From: Ignavibacteria bacterium
GTDB lineage: Bacteria > Bacteroidota > Ignavibacteria > Tepidaquicellales > OLB5
DNA: 39,050 nucleotides
Reading direction: 5' to 3'
Assembly (NCBI GenBank): GCA_019912545.1
Contig: JAIOIK010000177.1
Coordinates: 1-39,050, forward strand
Numbering within the stretch: the stretch's first letter is position 1; each line of letters starts with the position of its first letter. This document shows positions 9,614-16,432 of this stretch, piece after piece. The translations under genes and the position numbers were made by a program. The notes under the pieces were generated by a model. The model had not been told where the DNA came from, ran no database searches, and saw nothing but the letters and a program-made list of their open reading frames with translations.

Positions 9614-11092
9614 ATGAGATCAAAAACAATTTTTTACATATTTATAATACTGATTATGACAATGACTTCAGCAGCACAGGATGAAAAATTAGATAGAACA
9701 AAGCCTCCGAAACCGGGTCCCCCGAAAGATGTTCAGTTCCCTGATTACTTCGATACAACTTTACCAAACGGGATAAATGTACTGGTAATTGAAAACAATA
9801 AAATACCTGCCGTATCGGTGAGGATGGTTTTCAGAGACGCCGGCTCATTTTTCGACGGGAACAATCACGGCCTTGCTTCACTTACTGCTGAACTTCTTAT
9901 CAAAGGGACTATGAACAGGTCTGCTTCACAGATCGCCGAAGAAATTGATTTTGTGGGCGGAAGCCTGAACACCGGCAGTGACTGGGATGGAAGTTACATT
10001 TCACTTTCAGTGCTTAAGAAGCATCTAAATACAGGTATTGATCTGTTAAGCGATGTTGTGCTCAATCCCGTTTTTGCAGAGGATGAGATAAGCCGCGTAA
10101 AGGAGCAAAGGCTGTCATCAATCCTGCAGGCTAAAGATGATGCCGGGCATTTGAGCGATAAGATGTTTAATAAGGTTTTGTTTACTGATATTCAGGGTAA
10201 GTATAAAAGTCCATATGGCTTTCCACCGGAAGGTACGGAACAAAGCGTTAAGGATCTCACACAAAGGGATATAATAGATTTTTACAGTAATCATTATTTC
10301 CCGCAAAAACTTATTATTGCTTTTGTAGGCGACATCACAAAAGAAGAAGCGTTAAGAATTGTAGAAGAGAAGTTATCTGTTTGGAAAAATAATTATAAAG
10401 AGCCTTTAGGGAATGAAATTTCAAAAAATCCCTTCAACACCGGCAATAATTCAGTTTTTGTTGTAAATAAGCCGGGTGCTGTGCAGTCTAATATAAGAGT
10501 TGGACACATTGGTATATCAAGGAACAATCCAGACTATATTGCAGTAACAGTAATGAATACGATTTTAGGCGGATATTTTGGCTCACGGATTAATTACAAT
10601 CTAAGAGAAAAACATGGCTTTACTTATGGTGCCCGGAGCGGTTTCAATCCGCATATAAATCCAGGGGATTTTTCTGTTGATACTGATGTTAGAAATGATG
10701 TAACTGATACCTCAATTGCGCTGATTATTGAAGACCTGAAGGAAATGGTTAAAAATGAGATAACAGATGAAGAGCTTTCAACTGTGAAGAATTACTTAAC
10801 GGGAGTGTTCCCGCTTCAGCTTGAAACTGCAAATTCTGTTGCTTCGAGAGTTATCAACTTAAAGCAGTATGATCTTCCAAAAAATTATTACAGTACATAT
10901 ATCAGTAATATAAATAAACTCACGAAGAAAGATATATTAGATGCAGCGAAGAAATATATTCATCCCGATAACCTGTTCATAGTAGTATCAGGCGATGCCA
11001 GTGCCGTTAAAGATAAACTGAAGCGATTCGGCGAAGTGAAGGTCTTTGATGCAGATGGAGTACAGGTTTTCCCCATTAAAAAGGGGGATTAA
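9614..11092 (+). CDS. M16 family peptidase homologue lacking the zinc motif
   Basis: The 492-residue product has a signal peptide (MRSKTIFYIFIILIMTMTSAAQ), a Pro-rich linker (RTKPPKPGPPKDVQFPDY) and both M16 domains. At the place of HxxEH it reads GLASLTAE (S89, A92, E93), so all three key residues are gone and it cannot bind zinc in the usual way. The C-terminal domain keeps the substrate-groove segment NLREKHGFTYGARSGF. This pattern is known for M16 pairs in which one subunit is catalytic and the other inactive but needed for the peptide channel (as in mitochondrial processing peptidase). The last few residues (FPIKKGD) and the stop codon lie in the left inverted repeat of the DUF559 cassette, so the original C-terminus may have been altered. 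Confidence 0.93.
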   Translation: MRSKTIFYIFIILIMTMTSAAQDEKLDRTKPPKPGPPKDVQFPDYFDTTLPNGINVLVIENNKIPAVSVRMVFRDAGSFFDGNNHGLASLTAELLIKGTMNRSASQIAEEIDFVGGSLNTGSDWDGSYISLSVLKKHLNTGIDLLSDVVLNPVFAEDEISRVKEQRLSSILQAKDDAGHLSDKMFNKVLFTDIQGKYKSPYGFPPEGTEQSVKDLTQRDIIDFYSNHYFPQKLIIAFVGDITKEEALRIVEEKLSVWKNNYKEPLGNEISKNPFNTGNNSVFVVNKPGAVQSNIRVGHIGISRNNPDYIAVTVMNTILGGYFGSRINYNLREKHGFTYGARSGFNPHINPGDFSVDTDVRNDVTDTSIALIIEDLKEMVKNEITDEELSTVKNYLTGVFPLQLETANSVASRVINLKQYDLPKNYYSTYISNINKLTKKDILDAAKKYIHPDNLFIVVSGDASAVKDKLKRFGEVKVFDADGVQVFPIKKGD

Positions 11093-11102
11093 GGTGGTTG
11101 TC
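11071..11102. repeat. Left terminal inverted repeat of the DUF559 cassette
   Basis: CCCCATTAAAAAGGGGG followed by ATTAAGGTGGTTGTC. In reverse complement it matches the repeat at 11465-11495: both carry a C-run, a T/A-rich loop, GGGGG, a short spacer and then GG(T/G)GGTTGTC. It contains the stop codon of the M16 homologue and the TTG start of the DUF559 gene. Confidence 0.65.
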
Positions 11103-11487
11103 AAAAGTACTTTATAATTATGCCTTGAAAGATCTTTCCCGAAAGCTGCGGAATAATGCGACAAAGGCTGAGAGATTATTATGGAAGGAAATAAAAGGCA
11201 GGAAATTGAAAGGATACCAATTTTCAAGGCAGAAGCCAATTAGTAATTATATCGCAGATTTTTATAGTTTCAAATTAAAACTTGTTATAGAATTAGATGG
11301 CGCAAGCCACATTGGAAGAGAAGAATACGATAAGAAAAGACAGAATGATATTGAACTCATTGGATTTACCGTTTTGAGATTCGACAATTCAGAAATTGAA
11401 AATAATATAGAAGCAGTAATAAACACAATTAATAAATATATAGATAATTTTGAAATCACAAACAGACAACCCCCCTACCCCCTTTAA
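11098..11487 (+). CDS. DUF559 endonuclease-like protein (Vsr/PD-(D/E)xK fold)
   Basis: Small single-domain protein of the DUF559 family, related in fold to very-short-patch-repair endonuclease. The 129 residues show the family line in order: LSRKLRNNATKAERLLWKEI, KLKGYQFSRQKPISNYIADF with the first catalytic Asp, LKLVIELDGASH with the E-x-D-G pair, and IELIGFTVLRFDNSEIENN. The start is a TTG inside the left inverted repeat; no ATG is available in frame. The last six residues (QPPYPL) and stop lie inside the right inverted repeat. It overlaps the open frame of the following moxR gene. The biological role of these nucleases is not established. Here the position between inverted repeats points to a mobile cassette. 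Confidence 0.88.
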   Translation: MSKVLYNYALKDLSRKLRNNATKAERLLWKEIKGRKLKGYQFSRQKPISNYIADFYSFKLKLVIELDGASHIGREEYDKKRQNDIELIGFTVLRFDNSEIENNIEAVINTINKYIDNFEITNRQPPYPL

Positions 11488-11495
11488 CAAGGGGG
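11465..11495. repeat. Right terminal inverted repeat of the DUF559 cassette
   Basis: GACAACCCCCCTACCCCC followed by TTTAACAAGGGGG. It is the imperfect inverse of 11071-11102 and also forms a local hairpin, CCCCCTTTAACAAGGGGG. It encodes the final residues and stop of the DUF559 protein and, in the overlapping frame, the PPTPFNKG peptide that would belong to an extended MoxR. Confidence 0.65.
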
Positions 11496-11539
11496 CGGAT
11501 GTCCTCACAAACGGAGATACCACAAACAAGCAAAACGAT

Positions 11540-12511
11540 GTGGAACTTGTTAAGTACCTGAATGTAAAGTATAATGAGTTAAAGAAAGAAGTTGCAAAGG
11601 TTATTGTTGGCCAGGATGCAATTATTGACCAGATAATCATTGCGATCCTATCCCGCGGGCATTGCCTGCTGGTTGGTGTTCCCGGGCTTGCAAAAACTCT
11701 TTTGGTGAAAACCCTGGCTGATGTGCTTGAGCTGAGGTTCAGCCGTATACAGTTTACCCCTGACCTCATGCCAAGTGATATTGTTGGAACTGAAATACTT
11801 GAGGATAATCTCTCAACCGGATCGAAGAATTTTAAGTTTATTCACGGTCCCGTCTTTGCAAATATGGTTCTTGCTGATGAAATAAACAGGACTCCCCCTA
11901 AAACCCAATCTGCATTACTTGAAGCTATGCAGGAGCATAAAGTAACTGCAGCCGGCAGTACTTACACGCTTGATGAACCGTTTTTTGTGCTGGCTACACA
12001 GAATCCGATAGAGCATGAAGGCACATACCCGCTTCCTGAAGCACAGTTGGATAGGTTCATGTTCAACATTTGGCTTGAATATCCCAGCGCAACTGAGGAA
12101 GTTGATATTATCAAATACACTACAAGTATGTACGTTCCAAAACTTAACATTACACTTAAAAAAGATGAGATCATAATGCTGCAGGATCTGGTCAGACGTG
12201 TACCGGTTGCAGACAACGTTATTGAATATACAGTTAATCTGGTTAACAAAACGAGGCCCAGCGGAACAAGCGCGCCAAAGTATATTAAAGACTGGCTTGA
12301 ATGGGGCGCGGGGCCAAGGGCATCTCAATACCTGATCTTAGGTGCGAAAACTAACGCAATACTCAGCGGAAGGTTCTCACCCGAAATTGAGGACATCAAG
12401 AAAGTTGCTAAGCCCGTACTAAGACACAGATTGATAACAAACTTCAATGCCGAAGCCGATGGTATTAAGACAACCGATATTATCGAAAAACTCCTGAGTG
12501 AACAAGGTTGA
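11540..12511 (+). CDS. MoxR-family AAA+ ATPase
   Basis: MoxR ATPases act as chaperones, usually for von Willebrand factor-A proteins. The sequence has the MoxR start LNVKYNELKKEVAKVIVGQD, Walker A GVPGLAKT, Walker B MVLADEINR, the sensor segment FVLATQNPIEHEGTYPLPEA and QLDRFMF, then the C-terminal lid (GAGPRASQYLILGAK, HRLITNF). The frame is open back to a TTG at 11450, but that extension crosses the right repeat of the DUF559 cassette and encodes the repeat peptide PPTPFNKG. I therefore place the start at the GTG at 11540, which gives a normal N-terminus; it has no good ribosome binding site, so the start is uncertain. The usual DUF58 and VWA partners are not next to it. Confidence 0.92.
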   Translation: MELVKYLNVKYNELKKEVAKVIVGQDAIIDQIIIAILSRGHCLLVGVPGLAKTLLVKTLADVLELRFSRIQFTPDLMPSDIVGTEILEDNLSTGSKNFKFIHGPVFANMVLADEINRTPPKTQSALLEAMQEHKVTAAGSTYTLDEPFFVLATQNPIEHEGTYPLPEAQLDRFMFNIWLEYPSATEEVDIIKYTTSMYVPKLNITLKKDEIIMLQDLVRRVPVADNVIEYTVNLVNKTRPSGTSAPKYIKDWLEWGAGPRASQYLILGAKTNAILSGRFSPEIEDIKKVAKPVLRHRLITNFNAEADGIKTTDIIEKLLSEQG

Positions 12512-12689
12512 ATTTGTTCTCCCCCTCAAGAAATCAACGCAGTTGATTTCGCAGTCACGCTTTGGCGTGAAAAAAATAAGCTAGAGGGAGTATCGAAATC
12601 CAGTTCTCCACCTGACAGGGGGTGCTATAGGGGATCATTAACTTAGTAGCATTAACCTTTCAGGTGTAAACCATAAAATTTCAAAAAAC
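12512..12689. repeat. Palindromic elements after moxR
   Basis: A bracketed element at about 12519-12592 has ends CTCCCCCT and AGAGGGAG enclosing two hairpins: GAAATCAAC-GCA-GTTGATTTC (12530-12550) and TCACGC-TTTG-GCGTGA (12555-12570). It is followed at about 12606-12622 by a CCACCT-GAC-AGGGGG hairpin and GGTGCTATAGGGGAT, a G-run segment similar to the DUF559-cassette ends. No gene. Confidence 0.65.
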
Positions 12690-13043
12690 ATGAAATCAAT
12701 ATCATATTTCTTAATTTTTACTTTTGTCTTTTTACTTCTTGGCTGTTCCGGTACGAAAATTTCCACCAACACCAAAAATCTCAAAAACTCCAAATATTTC
12801 AGGATACTAGCAGATGCTGATGATGATCCTATATTTGTAAAATTGCAGGATGACCTGGTAATCGATCCTAAAATGGAAAGATATACGGTTACTGTTGATA
12901 TCAGATCAAGTGAACCCTCTCAGCAATATGTAATGATAGGTGATGAATACAATCCGGTAAGGTTTTCATGGAGCCAGGTATCTGAGCAAGTCCGGAATGG
13001 ATTAATAAACTGGACAGGCAGCAATAAAGAAAAATTAGATTGA
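12690..13043 (+). CDS. Small lipoprotein of unknown function
   Basis: 117 residues beginning MKSISYFLIFTFVFLLLGCS, a lipoprotein signal peptide with lipobox LLGC, so the mature protein would start at the Cys and be anchored to a membrane. The remainder is polar, with an acidic patch (LADADDDPI), one predicted beta-rich core (YTVTVDIRSSEPSQQYVMIG) and no cysteines. I do not recognise a family. It converges on the M61 peptidase gene with a strong hairpin between them. Confidence 0.75.
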   Translation: MKSISYFLIFTFVFLLLGCSGTKISTNTKNLKNSKYFRILADADDDPIFVKLQDDLVIDPKMERYTVTVDIRSSEPSQQYVMIGDEYNPVRFSWSQVSEQVRNGLINWTGSNKEKLD

Positions 13044-13051
13044 ACTGATTA

Positions 13052-13084
13052 ACTCATCGGATGACTCAGAGTAATCCGATGAGT
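13052..13084. terminator. Perfect hairpin between convergent genes
   Basis: ACTCATCGGAT (13052-13062) and ATCCGATGAGT (13074-13084) form an 11-bp perfect stem with an 11-nt loop, placed between the stop codons of a plus-strand and a minus-strand gene. Neither side has a long T-tract, but the location fits a shared bidirectional terminator. Confidence 0.55.
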
Positions 13085-13092
13085 AAAAACTC

Positions 13093-14892
13093 TTACCACT
13101 TAAGCTCAACCCATTTTTCATATATTCCCTTTTGTAATTCTGATGGATTTGCAGTTTTCTCTAAATAATAGTTGGCCATTTTCTTATTAGCAAGTGAAAT
13201 TTTGAATTCCCTCAGTTTATCATTGCGGAAAATCATCAATGTAATACTTTCGCCGGCGTTTAATGCTTTAACTCGTTTTTCCATCTCTTCATAAGGAAGT
13301 TTCAGTCCGTCGAAGGCAACAATCTCATCACCTGACATTAAACCGGCTTTTTCAGATGCAGAGCCCGTTAGAACTTCATCGACCACTATTTTATCTCCTT
13401 TTTTAGATGCATAAAGCCCAACAACCGGAGCCATAGTGCTGTCATCACTTTTGAGCTCAAGCCCGGCAAAATTCAGGTATTTTTCCCACGCAATCGGCGC
13501 AGTTCCTGTAACGTAATCATTAAAAAAACCGTCCAATTTTTTCCCAACAAACTCTTCACACACTTTCTGGAAATCTTCATTTGTATAACCTTTTTTATCC
13601 AGCGGAAATCTCTCATACATTGAGCGGAAAACATCATCAAGCGAATACTTATTGCCTGAAGCATTTCTTATTTCAAGATCGAGCACTATGCATACATGTG
13701 AGCCTTTGGAATAATAATCAGATTCAGAACCGTAAGTATTTGGAGTTCTTCTCCAGAACTTAACCCATGCATCGAAACTGGATTCTGCAACGGACTGAAT
13801 GCGGTTCCCGGGGCGTCGCCTTTCTTCTTCAACACCGCTTGAGATTTCTTTAAAGAAATCAATAACATCCATTTGTCCGGTTCTTACAAGCATCAATCCG
13901 TCATAATAAGATGTCCCGCCTTCTGCTATCCAAAGCTCAGAAGTGTAATTCTCTTTCGAAAAGTCGTATGGTGTAAGTCCTTTTGGCTTAAGCTGTTTAA
14001 CATTCCACGTATGGAAAAACTCATGTGAGATAAGACCCAGAAAAGCTTTGTAGCCGGCATCCGTATCAAAAGCATTAGGCCTTACTCCAACAACTGTTGA
14101 ATTTATGTGCTCAGTTCCTCCCCCGCTTTGAGGTGTACAATGGACAATAAAAACGTATCTATCATACGGAACACTTCCCCAAAACTCATAATTTTTCTTT
14201 ATGATAGTACTGAAATCATCAATTAATTTTAGTCTGTCGTATTTTGCTTCTCCGTAAAAACTGATAACGTGTCTTTTGCCTTCAACCATAAAATCAAAAT
14301 CGGTTTGATTTCCTATTTCAAGAGGGCAATCAACAAGGTAATCATAATTCGGTGCAGTAAATTTATTAGTATCACTACCTGCGTTATCAAGCCCGGTAGT
14401 AACATGCCAGTCTGCAAATGGCTTAACCAGCAGACTAAGCGGCTGGTCCCGCAAATCATCCGAATACATGAAAACTGCCATTCCGTTTACAAATGCATGT
14501 GTATCGTCAAGTCCGCGGGTCCTTAAAGAAAATTCATTGGCAAAAACTCTGTACTTGACGAGAACATTTTTTGCAGCTCCCTTTTCAATTCTCCACGAAG
14601 ACTTATCTGTCTTACTCCATCTAAATGGTTTCCCTTCTGCATCGCTTGCCGAAAATTCCTGCACACCAGATGCAAAATCAAATATGAGATATCTGCCTGT
14701 TCGCCAAACAGGAAGTTTTAGCGTAAGTTCGTTTTCTTCTGATGATAAATTGCCAAGATGAATTCCTACCTCGAAATAATGGCTGGACGGTTCCGGCATT
14801 GATAAGGTATAAAGCACTTCTGAATTTGGCATTGAATAGAGTAGTCCTGTCAAAAAAATTAAAAAAAATACTTTCATTACAAATTTCGTCAT
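13093..14892 (-). CDS. M61 family metallopeptidase with C-terminal PDZ domain
   Basis: M61 glycyl-aminopeptidase-type enzyme, secreted or periplasmic. The 599 residues comprise a signal peptide (MTKFVMKVFFLIFLTGLLYS), the N-terminal M61 beta domain (to ~180), the catalytic domain with the zinc motif HEFFHTWNVKQLKP (HExxH near residue 290) and the third ligand in LWIAEGGTSYY, and a PDZ domain (~residues 480-570, GLYASKKGDKIVVDEVL, GSASEKAGLMSGDEIVAFDG). The family cleaves N-terminal Gly or Ala from peptides, and PDZ domains in such proteins bind substrate C-termini. Length and architecture are standard. It is transcribed alone, divergent from the YggX gene. Confidence 0.95.
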   Translation of the reverse strand: MTKFVMKVFFLIFLTGLLYSMPNSEVLYTLSMPEPSSHYFEVGIHLGNLSSEENELTLKLPVWRTGRYLIFDFASGVQEFSASDAEGKPFRWSKTDKSSWRIEKGAAKNVLVKYRVFANEFSLRTRGLDDTHAFVNGMAVFMYSDDLRDQPLSLLVKPFADWHVTTGLDNAGSDTNKFTAPNYDYLVDCPLEIGNQTDFDFMVEGKRHVISFYGEAKYDRLKLIDDFSTIIKKNYEFWGSVPYDRYVFIVHCTPQSGGGTEHINSTVVGVRPNAFDTDAGYKAFLGLISHEFFHTWNVKQLKPKGLTPYDFSKENYTSELWIAEGGTSYYDGLMLVRTGQMDVIDFFKEISSGVEEERRRPGNRIQSVAESSFDAWVKFWRRTPNTYGSESDYYSKGSHVCIVLDLEIRNASGNKYSLDDVFRSMYERFPLDKKGYTNEDFQKVCEEFVGKKLDGFFNDYVTGTAPIAWEKYLNFAGLELKSDDSTMAPVVGLYASKKGDKIVVDEVLTGSASEKAGLMSGDEIVAFDGLKLPYEEMEKRVKALNAGESITLMIFRNDKLREFKISLANKKMANYYLEKTANPSELQKGIYEKWVELKW

Positions 14893-15003
14893 AATTTAAA
14901 CTAAATTTAATGTATTTTTTTCATACTAATTATTGCTGAAAATAGACATATTACGTTAATATGAAAATTATAAATCAATATTGGGAAAAGGAGTTAAAAT
15001 TAG

Positions 15004-15276
15004 ATGCCTGAAAGAATGGTAAAGTGCATAAAATTGAAGATTGAGGCGCCAGGGCTGGATTCACCTCCGCTGCCGGGTGAATTAGGACAGAGAATATATG
15101 AAAATGTCTCAAAAGAAGCCTGGAAGGAATTCATAGAGCATTTTAAGATGGTAATTAATGAATATAGACTTGATTTGACAAGTCCACTAGCGGACCAGGT
15201 ATTTGAGCAAAAAGCAGAAGAGTTCTTCTTTTCTGACGAATACAGGATGCCGGAGGGCTATATTCCTGAAAAATAA
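15004..15276 (+). CDS. yggX: YggX-like Fe(II)-trafficking protein
   Basis: 90 residues colinear with YggX, a small protein linked to iron supply and protection of iron-sulphur clusters in proteobacteria. The family core is plain: LPGELGQRIYENVSKEAWKE, then MVINEYRLDLTSPLADQVFEQ, then EEFFF and the terminal PEGYIPEK (E. coli ends EGYTPED). One Cys is retained near the N-terminus (MVKCIKL), where YggX has its functionally important Cys. YggX is best known from beta- and gammaproteobacteria, so finding it here is uncommon. The gene is a single unit between divergent M61 and a T9SS cargo gene. The upstream AAAGGAGTTAAAATTAG has a GGAG 12 bp before the ATG. Confidence 0.88.
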   Translation: MPERMVKCIKLKIEAPGLDSPPLPGELGQRIYENVSKEAWKEFIEHFKMVINEYRLDLTSPLADQVFEQKAEEFFFSDEYRMPEGYIPEK

Positions 15277-15354
15277 CAAAAAAAATCACCGTTTAGGGGT
15301 AGGTTTCGCCGTATAAATACGCTTGTTTTTTGTAGTTTATTTATTATATTTATA

Positions 15355-15390
15355 TAGAAGTTGGGGAACAATTAGAAGTTGGGGAACAAT
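15355..15390 (+). repeat. Tandem 18-bp duplication at a ribosome-binding region
   Basis: TAGAAGTTGGGGAACAAT occurs twice head-to-tail (15355-15372 and 15373-15390) immediately before the ATG at 15394. The second copy puts GGGG 12 bp from the start codon. The duplication doubles the leader just ahead of a secreted-protein gene. Confidence 0.85.
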
Positions 15391-15393
15391 TAA

Positions 15394-16353
15394 ATGAAAA
15401 CAAGCATGAAAAAACACGTACTATTTGCAATAGCTCTTTTTTCTTTTCTCACAATTGGTGTGTTAGCCCAGCCTCTATCTCCAGTTTTAGTTGGGCCGCC
15501 GGATGAAGTTGATGTAGCTTTAATTCCTGTTTCTCTTGATTGGCAGGATTCTCCTGGCGCTGATTGCTACTTAGTAGAGGTTTATACAGATACTTCTCAG
15601 CCCGATAAATTTACAGGAGTTTGTAATTCTCCTACATCACATTTTGATCTGCCATTAACTGAAACTGAACCTAATGTAACATATTATTGGAGAGTTTTTG
15701 CCTGCAATAATCAGGGGTGGAGCGCTCCTTCAGCTTACTTCAGTTTTACAACAGCTGATGTTGACGCATCGGGAAGCATCGTGAATTTGACTGATGGAGT
15801 CATTGATCTGATTGCTGATGAAGAAATATCATCATCTCAGGGTAATATTTTGATCAACAGGCTTAATCAGGCTAAGACCAAGTATGATAACGGACAAAAT
15901 TTCGTAGCTTTGGTGCATATGGTTTTGTTCAAAGCAAGAGTTTTTATTCTTAGATTATCAAATCAGATATCAAGCAGCGTATCCACATCTTTGAATTACA
16001 GTGCAGACGGCGTAATTGATTTAATAATTTATGATGACAGTCCTGGAGGCAATACACCGAGTGTTAATATGGATGATCTGACGATTCCGAAATCATATGA
16101 ACTAAGCCAGAATTATCCAAATCCGTTTAACCCAAGCACTACTATTGAGTATTCTATCCCAAATAATGCGGAAGTAACTTTAAAGATTTACGATATCTTG
16201 GGTAAAGAAGTTGCTACTCTGGTAAATGAATTCAAGAGTACCGGCACATACATTGTCAACTGGAATGCATCTAATTATTCAAGCGGTCCTTATTTCTACA
16301 GGCTAACCGCAGGTGATTATACGCAAACAAAAAAGATGTTCTTGGTCAAATAA
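15394..16353 (+). CDS. Secreted T9SS cargo with fibronectin-III-like domain and FIMAH-like helical region
   Basis: 319 residues. A signal peptide (MKKHVLFAIALFSFLTIGVLAQP, preceded by MKTS) is followed at ~25-120 by an Fn3-like beta domain (LVGPPDEVDVALIPVSLDWQ ... YYWRVFACNNQGWSAPSAYF). A short helical region (~145-205, NILINRLNQAKTKYDNGQNF with LVHMVLFKARVFILRLSNQI) resembles the FIMAH module of surface proteins. The last ~75 residues are a Por sorting domain: YELSQNYPNPFNPSTTIEYS, VTLKIYDILGKEVATLVNEF, TQTKKMFLVK. Export by Sec and T9SS is expected. A 10-bp terminator follows the gene, so it is monocistronic. Ligand or function unknown. Confidence 0.88.
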   Translation: MKTSMKKHVLFAIALFSFLTIGVLAQPLSPVLVGPPDEVDVALIPVSLDWQDSPGADCYLVEVYTDTSQPDKFTGVCNSPTSHFDLPLTETEPNVTYYWRVFACNNQGWSAPSAYFSFTTADVDASGSIVNLTDGVIDLIADEEISSSQGNILINRLNQAKTKYDNGQNFVALVHMVLFKARVFILRLSNQISSSVSTSLNYSADGVIDLIIYDDSPGGNTPSVNMDDLTIPKSYELSQNYPNPFNPSTTIEYSIPNNAEVTLKIYDILGKEVATLVNEFKSTGTYIVNWNASNYSSGPYFYRLTAGDYTQTKKMFLVK

Positions 16354-16386
16354 AATCACTGAAAACACGGTTTACATTTAATAAGA

Positions 16387-16418
16387 AGAGTGTTATTTTG
16401 ATATAACACTCTTTTTTT
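16387..16418 (+). terminator. Intrinsic terminator after the T9SS cargo gene
   Basis: AGAGTGTTAT (16387-16396) and ATAACACTCT (16403-16412) form a perfect 10-bp stem with a 6-nt loop followed by TTTTTTT. It lies 33 bp past the stop codon at 16353, on the coding strand. Confidence 0.9.
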
Positions 16419-16432
16419 AATGCATTGAATCA

